Source: Salipiger pallidus
GTDB taxonomy: Bacteria > Pseudomonadota > Alphaproteobacteria > Rhodobacterales > Rhodobacteraceae
Assembly: GCF_014643635.1 (NCBI RefSeq)
Contig: NZ_BMJV01000001.1
Location: 372,001 to 436,000, forward strand
DNA: 64,000 nucleotides
Reading direction: 5' to 3'
Shown: piece by piece, positions 10,178-18,646 of the stretch
Position numbering within the stretch: position 1 is the stretch's first letter
Layout: each line of letters opens with the position of its first letter
Notes under the pieces: model-generated
Database searches by the model: none
The model's input: only the letters and a program-made list of their open reading frames with translations
What the model was told of the DNA's origin: nothing
Made by a program: the position numbers and the translations under genes

Positions 10178-11386
10178 TCAAGCCCGCCGCAGGGCCAGCA
10201 CCGCGTTGAGGCCGCCAAAGGCGAAGGCGTTGGACAACACCGCCGACACCTCGGCCTCACGCGCCTCGTTCGGCACCACGTCGAGCGCGCATTCCGCGTC
10301 AGGCTCCTCATGGTTGATTGTGGGGGCGATCACCCCCTCGCGCAGGGCCATGATGCAGGCCAGCAGCTCCACCGCGCCGGTGCCGCCAATACAGTGCCCA
10401 TGCATCGCCTTGGTGGACGAGATCATCACCCGGTCAGACTGCGGCCCGAGCGCGTCCGCCACGGCGGCGCATTCGGTTTTGTCATTGGCGGCGGTGCCGG
10501 TGCCATGGGCATTGATGTACCCCACCTCCTCGCGCGCCATGCCCGCATCGCGCAGCGCGCCGGAAATGGCCCGCGCGGCGCCTTGCTTGGAGGGCATCAC
10601 GATGTCCGACGCATCCGAGGTCATGGCAAACCCCGCCACCTCGCAGAGGATCTCGGCCCCCCGCGCCTTCGCGTGCTCGTATTCTTCGAAGACGAAGACA
10701 CCTGCCCCCTCTCCTTGCACCATACCATTGCGATTGGCGGAAAACGGGCGACAACCGTCCTTGGACATGACCCGAAGCCCTTCCCAAGCCTTGACCCCGC
10801 CAAAGCACAGCATGGATTCCGACCCACCGGTGAGCATCACCGAACACATTCCCGACCTCACCATCTGGAAGGCCATGCCCATGGCATGGTTCGACGACGC
10901 GCAGGCGGTGGCCACGGTAAAGGTGGGGCCGCGCAGGTTCATCTCCATGCTCACGTGGCTGGCGGCGGCGTTGTTCATCAGCTTCGGCACCACGAAGGGA
11001 TGAACGCGGTTCTTCCCCTCTTCGTAGACCGAGCGGTAATTGTCGTCCTGTGTGGTCAGCCCGCCGCCGGAGGTGCCCAGCACCACGCCGGAGCAATCGG
11101 CAAGTTCGCCATGGAATGTCAGGCCCGACTGTGCCACCGCCTCGCGGGCGGACAGCAACGCGAACTGAGTGAAGCGATCGTAAAGCGCCAGCTGCTGGCG
11201 GTTGAACGCGGTCTCGGGATTATAGCCCTTGACCTGACCGCCGATGCGGATCGACAGGCGTTCCACGTCGCGGAACTCCAGTTCCGAGATGCCGCAGCGC
11301 CCCTCGCGCATGGCCGCAAGGGTCTGGTCCACGTTCCGCCCCAGCGCGTTGATCGTTCCCGCGCCGGTGATGACGACCCGTTTCAC
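10178..11386 (-). CDS. FabF-type beta-ketoacyl-ACP synthase
   Basis: A condensing enzyme of 402 residues with the thiolase fold. Cys162 in VATACASSNHAMG is the acyl-binding nucleophile, and the two catalytic histidines lie in INAHGTGTAANDKTE and GHCIGGTGAVELLA. The C-terminal NAFAFGGLNAVLALRR is typical. It elongates acyl-ACP in the cytosol. Its start overlaps the stop of a dedicated ACP gene by four bases, with lpxD just upstream, so I infer a specialised acyl-chain module, perhaps for lipid A or a related lipid, rather than the housekeeping FabF. No third enzyme of such a module is present here. Confidence 0.92.
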   Translation of the reverse strand: MKRVVITGAGTINALGRNVDQTLAAMREGRCGISELEFRDVERLSIRIGGQVKGYNPETAFNRQQLALYDRFTQFALLSAREAVAQSGLTFHGELADCSGVVLGTSGGGLTTQDDNYRSVYEEGKNRVHPFVVPKLMNNAAASHVSMEMNLRGPTFTVATACASSNHAMGMAFQMVRSGMCSVMLTGGSESMLCFGGVKAWEGLRVMSKDGCRPFSANRNGMVQGEGAGVFVFEEYEHAKARGAEILCEVAGFAMTSDASDIVMPSKQGAARAISGALRDAGMAREEVGYINAHGTGTAANDKTECAAVADALGPQSDRVMISSTKAMHGHCIGGTGAVELLACIMALREGVIAPTINHEEPDAECALDVVPNEAREAEVSAVLSNAFAFGGLNAVLALRRA

Positions 11387-11655
11387 GCGTCGGCCTGCTC
11401 AGCGATCAGCGTCTTGATGCCGGCCACGATGGTGGCGACCGATGAGATGTCAAAATCGCTCTGGTCGGGCTCGTTTGCATTAAAAGGAATCGAGATGTCA
11501 AAGGCTTCCTCGATGGCGAAGATGCTCTCGACCAACCCGAGGCTGTCGATACCGAGATCCTCCGGACTGCTGTCCATCGTCACATCGGACGGCTCCAGCA
11601 TGGCCTGCTCCGCGAGGATCGCGATGACCTTCTCCCTGACAGTCGTGTCACTCAT
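11383..11655 (-). CDS. Acyl carrier protein, specialised
   Basis: A 90-residue acidic protein with the phosphopantetheine attachment motif LGIDSLGLVESIFAIEE (the Ser of DSL). It is somewhat longer than housekeeping AcpP. It is translationally coupled (ATGA) to the FabF-type synthase that follows, and lpxD ends 36 bases upstream. The pair most likely builds or delivers a particular acyl chain. Its relation to the long-chain AcpXL of rhizobia is possible but not shown by the sequence. Confidence 0.9.
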   Translation of the reverse strand: MSDTTVREKVIAILAEQAMLEPSDVTMDSSPEDLGIDSLGLVESIFAIEEAFDISIPFNANEPDQSDFDISSVATIVAGIKTLIAEQADA

Positions 11656-11691
11656 GGCATAGCTCCCTGCTGCCCTTCAGACGCGGTCCAT

Positions 11692-12783
11692 CTACCCGTC
11701 CCCGCGCTCCTTGGGAACCGCTTTCTTCAGAGCGGCCACATCGCGCAGAAGCCGCGGCAAGCGGCGCAGCGCCTTGTAGCTTTCGATACTGCTGTCCATC
11801 TTGGTGGCCGGGTAGCCCAACACCGCCCGCCCCGCAGGGACGTTGGACATGACGACACTGGCCGCACCGGCAATCACGCGGTCACCGACGAAGATGTTGT
11901 CCACCACGCCGGCCTTGCCGCCCAGCACCACGTTGTCCCCGATGCGCGCGGATCCGGCGATGCCTGCCTGTCCGCAAAGCAGGCAATTGCGCCCGATCTC
12001 CACATTGTGACCCACCTGCACGAGGTTGTCGATCTTGGTTCCGTCGCCGATGCGGGTGGCACGCACAGTGCCCCGGTCGATGCAGGTGTTCGAGCCGACC
12101 TCGACATCATCCCCTATCTCGACGCCGCCCAGCGAATGGATGCGGGCCCAGGCCTGCGCCTCGGCATCGCTTTCACGCCCGAGGGTGCTGCGCACCTTCT
12201 CGACCCCGGACGGCTCGGGCGTGACGTAGGAGAATCCGTCACCACCGATCACCGCGCCCATCTGAGCGATGAAGCGGGCGCCGATGCGCAGACGTGGGCC
12301 AATCATCACCCCTGCATGGAGCAGCGCGTTCGGGCCGATCTCGGTCCATGCACCGATTGTGCAATGCGGCCCCACAACCGTTCCATCTCCGAGGCGCACG
12401 CCTGCGCCGATGACAGCGAGCGGCCCGATACTCACGCCCTCGCCGATCTCGGCACTGGGGTCCACGACCGCTGAGGGGTGCAGGCCCTCACCCCAGCCCT
12501 GGCCCGGGTCCATCATCGCAGAAAGCCCTGACAGGGCGTGGCGCGGACGCTTGGCCAGCAGCGCGGCGGCAAGGCCCATGGCCCGCCAGTCCGCGCCCTC
12601 CCAGAGCATGGCGACACGTGCGGCCCCTTCCGGGATCTGTGCGGCAAAATCGGGTTTCATGGCCAGCGCGATCTCTGTCTCCGAGGCCAGCGCGGGCTCG
12701 TTGACGCCGCTCACGATGATGTCGGTGTCGCCCTCGGCGGTAAGACCCAAGGCGGCGGCGATCTCGGCAATGCTGTAGGACAT
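11692..12783 (-). CDS. lpxD: UDP-3-O-acylglucosamine N-acyltransferase LpxD
   Basis: LpxD adds the second 3-hydroxyacyl chain in lipid A synthesis, using acyl-ACP. The 363-residue product has the N-terminal uridine-binding domain (to about residue 95). A left-handed parallel beta helix of hexapeptide repeats follows ([27 protein letters not shown] onward). The catalytic histidine is probably that of the [10 protein letters not shown] repeat. The DGFSYV loop is also typical. It is not next to bamA/skp/fabZ as in many bacteria; here it lies between an L,D-transpeptidase gene and an ACP-KAS pair. Confidence 0.93.
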   Translation of the reverse strand: MSYSIAEIAAALGLTAEGDTDIIVSGVNEPALASETEIALAMKPDFAAQIPEGAARVAMLWEGADWRAMGLAAALLAKRPRHALSGLSAMMDPGQGWGEGLHPSAVVDPSAEIGEGVSIGPLAVIGAGVRLGDGTVVGPHCTIGAWTEIGPNALLHAGVMIGPRLRIGARFIAQMGAVIGGDGFSYVTPEPSGVEKVRSTLGRESDAEAQAWARIHSLGGVEIGDDVEVGSNTCIDRGTVRATRIGDGTKIDNLVQVGHNVEIGRNCLLCGQAGIAGSARIGDNVVLGGKAGVVDNIFVGDRVIAGAASVVMSNVPAGRAVLGYPATKMDSSIESYKALRRLPRLLRDVAALKKAVPKERGDG

Positions 12784-12849
12784 GGAGGACTCCGGGCTGT
12801 CTGCGCCCCGCGTGCTGGACGCACGCGAGGCTTTTCGTCCCCGGCAGAC

Positions 12850-14508
12850 TTAGCTTTGCGGACGCCCCAACGCCACCCCTTCAGCGGCCAGCGCCTGCCA
12901 GATCTTCGCGTCACGCCCGTAGACGTCGTTGCGGAAGTTGATGTGGCCCTTGGGCGTGGTGAAGGCGGTCCGGTAGACAAGATGCACCGGAACCGGGGTT
13001 TCGAGGTTTACCCGCGTCTCGGCCCCCGTGCGCAGGCGGCTCTGGAAGAAGCCCACCGGATCGTCGGTCTGAAGCGCCAGCAGCGCCTTTGCGAAATCTT
13101 GCGGATCGTTCAGCCGGATGCAGCCATGGGAATAGGTGCGCTGCGTCTGGTTGAAAAGGCTCTTGGAGGGCGTGTCGTGCAGGTAGATGTTGTACTTGTT
13201 CGGGAACATGAACTTCACCAGCCCCAGCGCGTTGCGCGGCCCCGGCGGCTGGCGCATGGAGAACGGGAAACTCGCAGCGGAATACTGCGAGAAACCCCGC
13301 CCCCGGTTAACCCGGCGCCCGTTCCTGTCGGTGATCTCGAGATGGCTGACCGCGCCGGGGTTGCGGCGCAACTGCGGCAGGTATTCCTTCACCACGATGG
13401 ACCGGGGCACGTACCACGAGGGGTTGATGACCATGTGGCTCATCACGTCCGAGAATTCCGGCGTGCGCCGGTCTGGGTCCTGATGCCCGATGACCGAACG
13501 GGTTTCAAAGGTGACCTTGCCATCGTCGATGATCTTGGCGTGGAAATCCACGAGGTTGACGAAGACATGTCGCTTGCCCCGCCCTTCGGGTAGGTTCAGC
13601 CAGCGCTCACGCTCCATGGCGACGAGAACCGATTGCAGACGCGCCTCGGGCGAAGTGTTGATCGCGCTCAGGGTCGAGCCGCCGACGATGCCGTCCACCG
13701 CAAGACCGTGGTCCGCCTGGAAATCCGACACCGCGCTGCGCATGGTGTCATCGAAGACAGCCGTGAGCGTCGGCTTGAGGTAGCCCATGGCGCTAAGCCG
13801 GTCACGCAAGGACACAACTTGCTGCCCACTGTCACCCAGCTCGAGCCGCGTCGCAGTGACAGGCATGCCCCAGCCGCCGTGGGCGATCGTGCGCTCGAGC
13901 TCGAGCTTTGCGCGCATGAGGCCGGCATATTCCGGCGTGCGTGGTGCAATGCCATGGATCACCGTGCGCGGCTCACCGTCGGCCATGGCCTGCAGCAATG
14001 CTTCGCTGGGGACGCGAATTGGCGGGCGCTTGATACCACTGTCGACGCGGCGCCCGTCTAGCATGCCGCCGTTGAGATCATGGGCAAAGCGCAGGAAAGT
14101 GCGGCTAAGCTCGATTTCCATTTCGCCCATGGCACGCTCGCCTGTGACGCGGGCCATGCGGGCCATCAGGCCATCGGCATCGTAACGCGCTTCGGGCAGG
14201 CCGTGGTCAGACGCGGTCGCCAGCGCCTCGATCAAGGCGGACCGGCGTTCCGCGCCCACAGCATCCGCCGCGGTCCACAGCGGGGCAAAGTCGCGCGCAC
14301 GGTAGAAGGCAGCGAGCCCCTCGTCCTCGGACAACGCTTCGGCAACCGCCTGCTTGTATGCAGTCATCCCCAGCCCGGCCGTCAGGCTGGGCGCGGAGCT
14401 TTGCGCCGCGGCCTCCTGGGGCAGCGCCCCGGCGACCAGCCCGGAAACGACGATGGCAACCACGCCGGATAGCACGGTGCGGGTTCTGCGTTCTCGGTTC
14501 GTCGTCAT
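12850..14508 (-). CDS. L,D-transpeptidase of the YcbB/LdtD type
   Basis: The 552-residue exported protein has an N-terminal signal or anchor (VLSGVVAIVVSGLVAGALPQEAAAQ). A scaffold domain follows, then a peptidoglycan-binding domain (LGDSGQQVVSLRDRLSAMGYL...VSDFQADHGLAVDGIVGG). The YkuD catalytic domain contains YLHDTPSKSLF and the active-site Cys in YSHGCIRLNDP. Such enzymes form 3-3 cross-links or attach proteins to peptidoglycan in the periplasm. It is divergent from a Tat-exported DUF882 gene, another wall-related protein, and is the first gene of the leftward run into lpxD. Confidence 0.92.
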   Translation of the reverse strand: MTTNRERRTRTVLSGVVAIVVSGLVAGALPQEAAAQSSAPSLTAGLGMTAYKQAVAEALSEDEGLAAFYRARDFAPLWTAADAVGAERRSALIEALATASDHGLPEARYDADGLMARMARVTGERAMGEMEIELSRTFLRFAHDLNGGMLDGRRVDSGIKRPPIRVPSEALLQAMADGEPRTVIHGIAPRTPEYAGLMRAKLELERTIAHGGWGMPVTATRLELGDSGQQVVSLRDRLSAMGYLKPTLTAVFDDTMRSAVSDFQADHGLAVDGIVGGSTLSAINTSPEARLQSVLVAMERERWLNLPEGRGKRHVFVNLVDFHAKIIDDGKVTFETRSVIGHQDPDRRTPEFSDVMSHMVINPSWYVPRSIVVKEYLPQLRRNPGAVSHLEITDRNGRRVNRGRGFSQYSAASFPFSMRQPPGPRNALGLVKFMFPNKYNIYLHDTPSKSLFNQTQRTYSHGCIRLNDPQDFAKALLALQTDDPVGFFQSRLRTGAETRVNLETPVPVHLVYRTAFTTPKGHINFRNDVYGRDAKIWQALAAEGVALGRPQS

Positions 14509-14849
14509 GGGGGCCCCGGATCTATGGATAACCTAGTTCTACAAATGAGATAGTCGCATTCAGCGAGTGTCCACCGCATTCTGCTACGAGGAGGATGTTT
14601 AAGGGCGCAACTGTTTCACCAACGTCACGCACCGGCCCGAAGATCTGTTCTTGGCAAAGAAGCCACACATGTCTTGTGACATACGCAAGTTTTCGCCCAA
14701 AACACTTGCCTATGGAACCAAAATCGTCGTGACGCTTCCGACTCTTTAAACCTTGTGCCATACAAGAGGAACATCTGGGGAGAGATGGCAGGTCGTCCAA
14801 CGAGGCGACATAAACAGGTACAGCGACTAAACGGGACAGGCGCTTTCAC
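14509..14849. other. Divergent promoter region between two cell-wall genes
   Basis: About 340 bases separate the L,D-transpeptidase and DUF882 starts. It is relatively AT-rich and must hold promoters for both directions. A small inverted repeat, CTTGTGCCATACAAG, lies near 14752. I could not assign -35/-10 elements with confidence. Confidence 0.4.
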
Positions 14850-15419
14850 ATGACTGAACAATCTGCAGGCGGCTTCACACGCCGCGGCCTTCTTGGCGCA
14901 TTTGCAGCCACCCTCGTCACGGCAGCACCAACTTACGCGAACGCAGCCGGCTTTCTACGGGGATCTGGCGACATTCGACGGCTGAAGATGTACTCGGGAC
15001 GAACCGGTGAAAAGATCGACATGATCTACTGGATCGAGGGCGAATACATTCCGGAAGCTCTCAAAGAAATCAACCACTTCATGCGCGACTGGCGCACCGA
15101 CGATGTCAAGAACATCGACGCGCGCACCATCGATATCATGACGGCCGCGCATAACCTGACCGGCAGCTCCGAGCCTTACATGCTCATTTCCGGCTACCGG
15201 TCGCCCAAGACCAATGCGATGCTCCGTGCGCGTAGCAGCGGAGTGGCAAAAAAGTCCCGCCATCTTCTTGGCGAAGCGGCAGATCTGCACATGAACTCAC
15301 GCTCCGTGAATCAATTGGCAAAAGCAGCTTCCGCCTGCCGCGCAGGTGGCGTCGGGCGTTACACGAGCTCCAGCTTCGTGCACATGGACTGCGGCCCGGT
15401 TCGCTCCTGGGGTAGCTAA
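14850..15419 (+). CDS. Tat-exported DUF882/YcbK-like murein peptidase
   Basis: The 189-residue product begins with a twin-arginine signal (GGFTRRGLLGAFAATLVTAAP...ANAAG). The mature part fits the DUF882 (peptidase M15-like) family: ISGYRSPKTNAMLR, SRHLLGEAADLH (the HxxGxAxD zinc motif) and FVHMDCGPVRSW. Related MepK/YcbK proteins cut peptidoglycan cross-links in the periplasm. The ATG at 14850 has only a weak ribosome binding site. It is divergent from the L,D-transpeptidase gene, so coordinated wall remodelling is plausible. It is followed by a strong terminator. Confidence 0.9.
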   Translation: MTEQSAGGFTRRGLLGAFAATLVTAAPTYANAAGFLRGSGDIRRLKMYSGRTGEKIDMIYWIEGEYIPEALKEINHFMRDWRTDDVKNIDARTIDIMTAAHNLTGSSEPYMLISGYRSPKTNAMLRARSSGVAKKSRHLLGEAADLHMNSRSVNQLAKAASACRAGGVGRYTSSSFVHMDCGPVRSWGS

Positions 15420-15457
15420 CGGCTTCGCGCATCCTTCCACGGAACCAACTCAGAAAA

Positions 15458-15490
15458 AGGCGCCCGGTTCCCGGGCGCCTCTTCTTTTTT
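15458..15490 (+). terminator. Terminator after the DUF882 gene
   Basis: A 10-bp stem (AGGCGCCCGG with CCGGGCGCCT, three-base loop) is followed by CTTCTTTTTT. The A run before the stem could also serve the leftward strand. Confidence 0.88.
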
Positions 15491-15549
15491 ACAATTTATT
15501 AACTTTCGGTAGTGGCCAACCATCCCGCCAGCGCGGAATGGCGGTATCG

Positions 15550-16116
15550 TCACCCCATGCGGCGCAGGTAGGTCCACGTCGGCACCTTGGCTGAACGCGC
15601 AAGGCAGTAGGCCTCTGCGTCACCGATATACTCGAAGCCACAATTCGTCAGGACCCGCGCCGATGCAGCATTGTCCTGGAACACACTGGCGAAAATCGTC
15701 GAAGAATTCTGCGGATTTGCCTCGACCAGCGCACGCACCGCCTCGGAGCCGTGGCCCGTGTTCCAAAACGGAGGAGCGACCCAGTACCCGATCTCGCTCT
15801 GAGCCGTGTCGATGCGCTTGAGCGAGATAACCCCAAGCACCTCTGATCCACCCTGCCCCGATGCATCCAGCGCCCAGATGTCGCTGCCACGATCCTGCGC
15901 TGTCGCGCGGCTGATATAGGCGTCGATGGCGCCCGGCGGCAGCGGATGGGGAATCGAGATGGTCATGCGCGCCACGCGCTGGTCACCGGCATAAAGCGCC
16001 AGGAGACCGGAATCCGAGCGGCGCAGCGGGCGCAGCATGAACCGCTCTGCGGGGATGTCAGCCTGAAGCGCGACCGGCGCAGGCCGTTCGGGGCTTTTGA
16101 GTTGGTCCAGGTTCAT
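15550..16116 (-). CDS. GNAT family N-acetyltransferase (RimJ-like)
   Basis: The product (about 188 residues) matches the RimJ/RimL type: ERFMLRPLRRSDSGLLALYAGD at the start, then VLGVISLKRIDTAQSEIGYWVAP, the acetyl-CoA region WNTGHGSEAVRALVEAN, and SARVLTNCGFEYIGD near the end. I placed the start at 16116 because AGGAG lies seven bases before it; an ATG two codons earlier is too close. In Rhodobacteraceae such genes often follow rplU-rpmA, as here, but a terminator separates it from rpmA. Confidence 0.88.
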   Translation of the reverse strand: MNLDQLKSPERPAPVALQADIPAERFMLRPLRRSDSGLLALYAGDQRVARMTISIPHPLPPGAIDAYISRATAQDRGSDIWALDASGQGGSEVLGVISLKRIDTAQSEIGYWVAPPFWNTGHGSEAVRALVEANPQNSSTIFASVFQDNAASARVLTNCGFEYIGDAEAYCLARSAKVPTWTYLRRMG

Positions 16117-16198
16117 GTGCATGCTCCTCTTATGCACGTCCTCTTGGTCGTTCCGCGCCCTCCCCCCGAAGACGTGGGGACGAATGCCCCCGGAACGA

Positions 16199-16228
16199 AA
16201 AAGGGGACCGGCGATGCCGATCCCCTTC
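16199..16228 (-). terminator. Terminator of the rplU-rpmA operon
   Basis: On the leftward strand AAGGGGATCGG pairs with CCGGTCCCCTT (one mismatch/wobble) around a short loop and runs into a T tract. It lies just after the rpmA stop. Confidence 0.75.
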
Positions 16229-16249
16229 ATTTCTTGCTGCGAGATCGGC

Positions 16250-16519
16250 TTACTCGGCAGCCTCCGCCACGGGCAGGATGGATACGAAGGTGCGACCCTT
16301 CAGACCCTTGTGGAAGGACACGGAGCCTTCTTCGGTTGCGAAGATGGTGTGGTCCTTGCCCATGCCCACGCCGTTGCCCGGCCAGAACTTGGTGCCGCGC
16401 TGACGGATGATGATGTTACCTGCTTTGGCGGCTTGGCCACCGTACAGTTTCACGCCAAGGCGGCGTCCTGCGGAGTCGCGGCCGTTACGGGACGAACCGC
16501 CTGCTTTTTTATGTGCCAT
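16250..16519 (-). CDS. rpmA: Large-subunit ribosomal protein bL27
   Basis: The 89-residue protein is a standard bL27: [24 protein letters not shown] at the start, then [35 protein letters not shown]. Its flexible N terminus reaches the peptidyl transferase centre of the ribosome. It directly follows rplU with an 18-base gap, and the pair shares one promoter upstream of rplU. Confidence 0.97.
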   Translation of the reverse strand: MAHKKAGGSSRNGRDSAGRRLGVKLYGGQAAKAGNIIIRQRGTKFWPGNGVGMGKDHTIFATEEGSVSFHKGLKGRTFVSILPVAEAAE

Positions 16520-16537
16520 AGGTCAGTCTCCTTGTAC

Positions 16538-17101
16538 TCAGGCGAGGGTCTTGGCTTGTTCAACCCACTCGGGCTTCACTTTGGCGGCCTCGAACGTGTC
16601 GGGGTTCACCGCAGCGAGGTCAGCGTAAGTGTTGATGCCTGCTTCGTTGAGCTTCTTGGCGGCGGCGGGGCCGACACCGGTGATCTGGGTCAGGTCGTCG
16701 CCTGCGGCTGCGGGAGCAGCTGCCGGAGCGGCGGACTTCGGAGCGGAACCCGCGCCGATGGCTGCCTTGACGCCGGACTTGTCTGCGCCGGACGCAAGGA
16801 TCTCGGTCACGCGGACAAGGGTCAGCTTCTGGCGGTGGCCCTTGGTGCGCTGCGAGCTGTGCTTACGGCGACGCTTGACGAAGTTGATGACCTTGTCGGC
16901 CTTGATCTGGTCGACCACCTCTGCCTGCACGGCTGCGCCTGAAACGAGCGGCGCGCCGACGGTGACGCTGTCACCACCCAGCATGAGGATATCGTTGAAC
17001 TGCACGGTTTCACCCGCGTCTGCGGCCAGCTTTTCCACGCGCAGGATATCACCTGCCTGGACTTTGTACTGCTTGCCGCCGGTTTTCATCACCGCGAACA
17101 T
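16538..17101 (-). CDS. rplU: Ribosomal protein bL21 with C-terminal helix-hairpin-helix extension
   Basis: Residues 1 to about 103 are normal bL21 (MFAVMKTGGKQYKVQAGDILRVEKL...VINFVKRRRKHSSQRTKGHRQKLT). The protein then continues through an Ala-rich linker into a helix-hairpin-helix-like domain (LTQITGVGPAAAKKLNEAGINTYADLAA), for 187 residues in all, against about 103 in E. coli. The extension resembles Rhodobacteraceae L21 proteins; its purpose is unknown. The start at ATG 17101 gives the conserved N terminus. The leader is structured and has a good promoter. Confidence 0.95.
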   Translation of the reverse strand: MFAVMKTGGKQYKVQAGDILRVEKLAADAGETVQFNDILMLGGDSVTVGAPLVSGAAVQAEVVDQIKADKVINFVKRRRKHSSQRTKGHRQKLTLVRVTEILASGADKSGVKAAIGAGSAPKSAAPAAAPAAAGDDLTQITGVGPAAAKKLNEAGINTYADLAAVNPDTFEAAKVKPEWVEQAKTLA

Positions 17102-17174
17102 CGTCGTCTTCCTTTTTCTACCGCGTCCTGTGGCGCCCGGTACGGGACTTTTGGGGGGCAATCCCCGCCGTCGG

Positions 17175-17235
17175 ACAGCGCGCCCTTCGAGGGCTGCTGT
17201 AAATATATGAATCAGAAGCGGGGCTGCAAGAGCCC
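17175..17235 (-). promoter_or_regulatory. Structured 5' leader of rplU-rpmA
   Basis: Going leftward from the promoter, the first hairpin is CGGGGCT paired with AGCCCCG (about 17218-17236). The second is ACAGC-A-GCCCT paired with AGGGC-GC-GCTGT (17175-17200), with a small internal loop. Ribosomal protein leaders often bind their own product. This one is a candidate for autoregulation by L21, but I know of no matching motif. Confidence 0.4.
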
Positions 17236-17248
17236 CGTCCGAGCCGCG

Positions 17249-17277
17249 CTTATGCGAAGATAGGGTGCATTTGTCAA
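17249..17277 (-). promoter_or_regulatory. Sigma-70-type promoter for rplU-rpmA
   Basis: On the leftward strand a perfect -35 TTGACA (17272-17277) is followed, after exactly 17 bases, by CATAAG (17249-17254), four of six matches to the -10. Transcription would begin about 140 bases before the rplU start. Confidence 0.65.
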
Positions 17278-17315
17278 GCCTGGCTGAAGACGCGGAACGA
17301 TCCGGCCCGAAGGTC

Positions 17316-18140
17316 TCATAGATCCTGTGCCATCATCTGCTGCGCCGCCGCCCGCCCCAGCGCATAGGAGATGCCGTCGTACATGCCGTTGAAGGCCTCG
17401 AACAGCGCGCGGTTCATCGCCTTGCCCTCGGGGCTGCCCGACAGCTTGACGTAATCACGCATCTCGCGATCGGTCAGGGGCCCGTAGGCCAGCAGCAGGT
17501 AGGCATAGAGCCATTCGCGGGTGTCGGCGCGGGTTTCCGGCTCGGACGCCCAGACCTCGGTCAGGATATCATCTTCGGACATCTCGAGCGCGCCGCCGTC
17601 CACGAGGCCGATGTAGAACTGATAGCTGGCGTTGAGCGCACCCACCACGTTCTCGTTCACAAGATCGTTGGCCTGAACGAATCGTGTGATCTGCCCCAAA
17701 CGCGGGTCGGACGAGCCGTCGATCTGATTGAAGGCCTCGCGCGCGGCTCCTTCGACGCCATCATCAATGAGGGCTCGGCGGGCGGCCAGTTCTTTATCGA
17801 CGATGCCATCCCCCGGAGCGGTCCGGAAATATTCCAGCAGCGGTGCGGGATCGGTGTCGCCGAAGCTCTCGGCAAAACCGTGGCGCACCACGTTCTCCAT
17901 GGTGTCGGTGTCGTAGATCGCCGACACCTCGTCCATCCAGCGTTTGGTCGCGCCGCCAGGGATAAGGTCCATGGCCATTTCTTGCCCGTAGGACATCCCC
18001 TCCTCTCGCATGATCCCGACAATCTCGGGCAGCCCGAGCGCATCGAGAAGCGCGTTCGTCTCCTCTCCCTGCTCTGCGCTGGCACAAAGCGGTGCAAAGA
18101 TGGTCATGACGGAAAGGCATGCGACAAGGCGCAGGTGCAT
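17316..18140 (-). CDS. Secreted DUF2059-family protein
   Basis: The 274-residue product has a signal peptide (LVACLSVMTIFAPLCASA, cut after ASA) and a mature helical, acidic domain. The region AYLLLAYGPLTDREMRDYVKLSGSPEGKAMNRALFEAFNGMY is the DUF2059 signature. The function is unknown; the protein should be periplasmic. DUF2059 genes are commonly found beside rplU-rpmA in this family, as here. Confidence 0.85.
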   Translation of the reverse strand: MHLRLVACLSVMTIFAPLCASAEQGEETNALLDALGLPEIVGIMREEGMSYGQEMAMDLIPGGATKRWMDEVSAIYDTDTMENVVRHGFAESFGDTDPAPLLEYFRTAPGDGIVDKELAARRALIDDGVEGAAREAFNQIDGSSDPRLGQITRFVQANDLVNENVVGALNASYQFYIGLVDGGALEMSEDDILTEVWASEPETRADTREWLYAYLLLAYGPLTDREMRDYVKLSGSPEGKAMNRALFEAFNGMYDGISYALGRAAAQQMMAQDL

Positions 18141-18311
18141 GTAGAAGATTCCCCGGTAAGCAAGTGCATCGCACCCTATGCCTCGCTCGGGTCTTTTCCA
18201 AGGGCACGGCTGCGTGATGAACGTTCTCGGCGCGAGTTCTCATTTTTCTCGAATTTCCCTGTTGCACCCCCCGGCGCATACCGCTAAACGCCCCCTCACC
18301 AAGACCCCCGC

Positions 18312-18401
18312 GGAGAGGTGCCGGAGTGGTCGAACGGGGCGGTCTCGAAAACCGTTGACCCTTCACGGGGTCCCAGGGTTCGAATCCCTGTCTCTCCGCC
18401 A
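18312..18401 (+). tRNA. tRNA-Ser (anticodon CGA)
   Basis: A 90-base gene with a seven-pair acceptor stem (GGAGAGG with TCTCTCC), the long variable arm of serine tRNAs, anticodon loop CTCGAAA (CGA, reading UCG), a T arm with GGTTCGAATCC and an encoded CCA end. It lies about 245 bases before serS on the same strand, so the tRNA and its charging enzyme are neighbours. Confidence 0.97.
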
Positions 18402-18646
18402 CAATCCTTTCAAGGGATTGGCAACCCACAATAAATCGTTGTGCCCTGCCATCCGGTTCAATCCGAATGCTGTGCCTTTTCAGGCCTGTTTCGCGCCTTC
18501 GTTGCAGCTTCGGACAGGCTCTGTAGGGGACGTCTTCCCCCTGCCCCGAACTGGCGGCTGGCGCGGCCCCCCCTCCCTCTACACCTTCATGTCGAAACAG
18601 GGCATAACCGCCCCGACTCGAACCCCTCATGAAAGGACAAGGGACG

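Noticed and set aside
9864-10181. Leftward 105-codon frame before fabF end
   Set aside because: The composition is Arg/Cys-rich with no start signal. The stretch looks non-coding.
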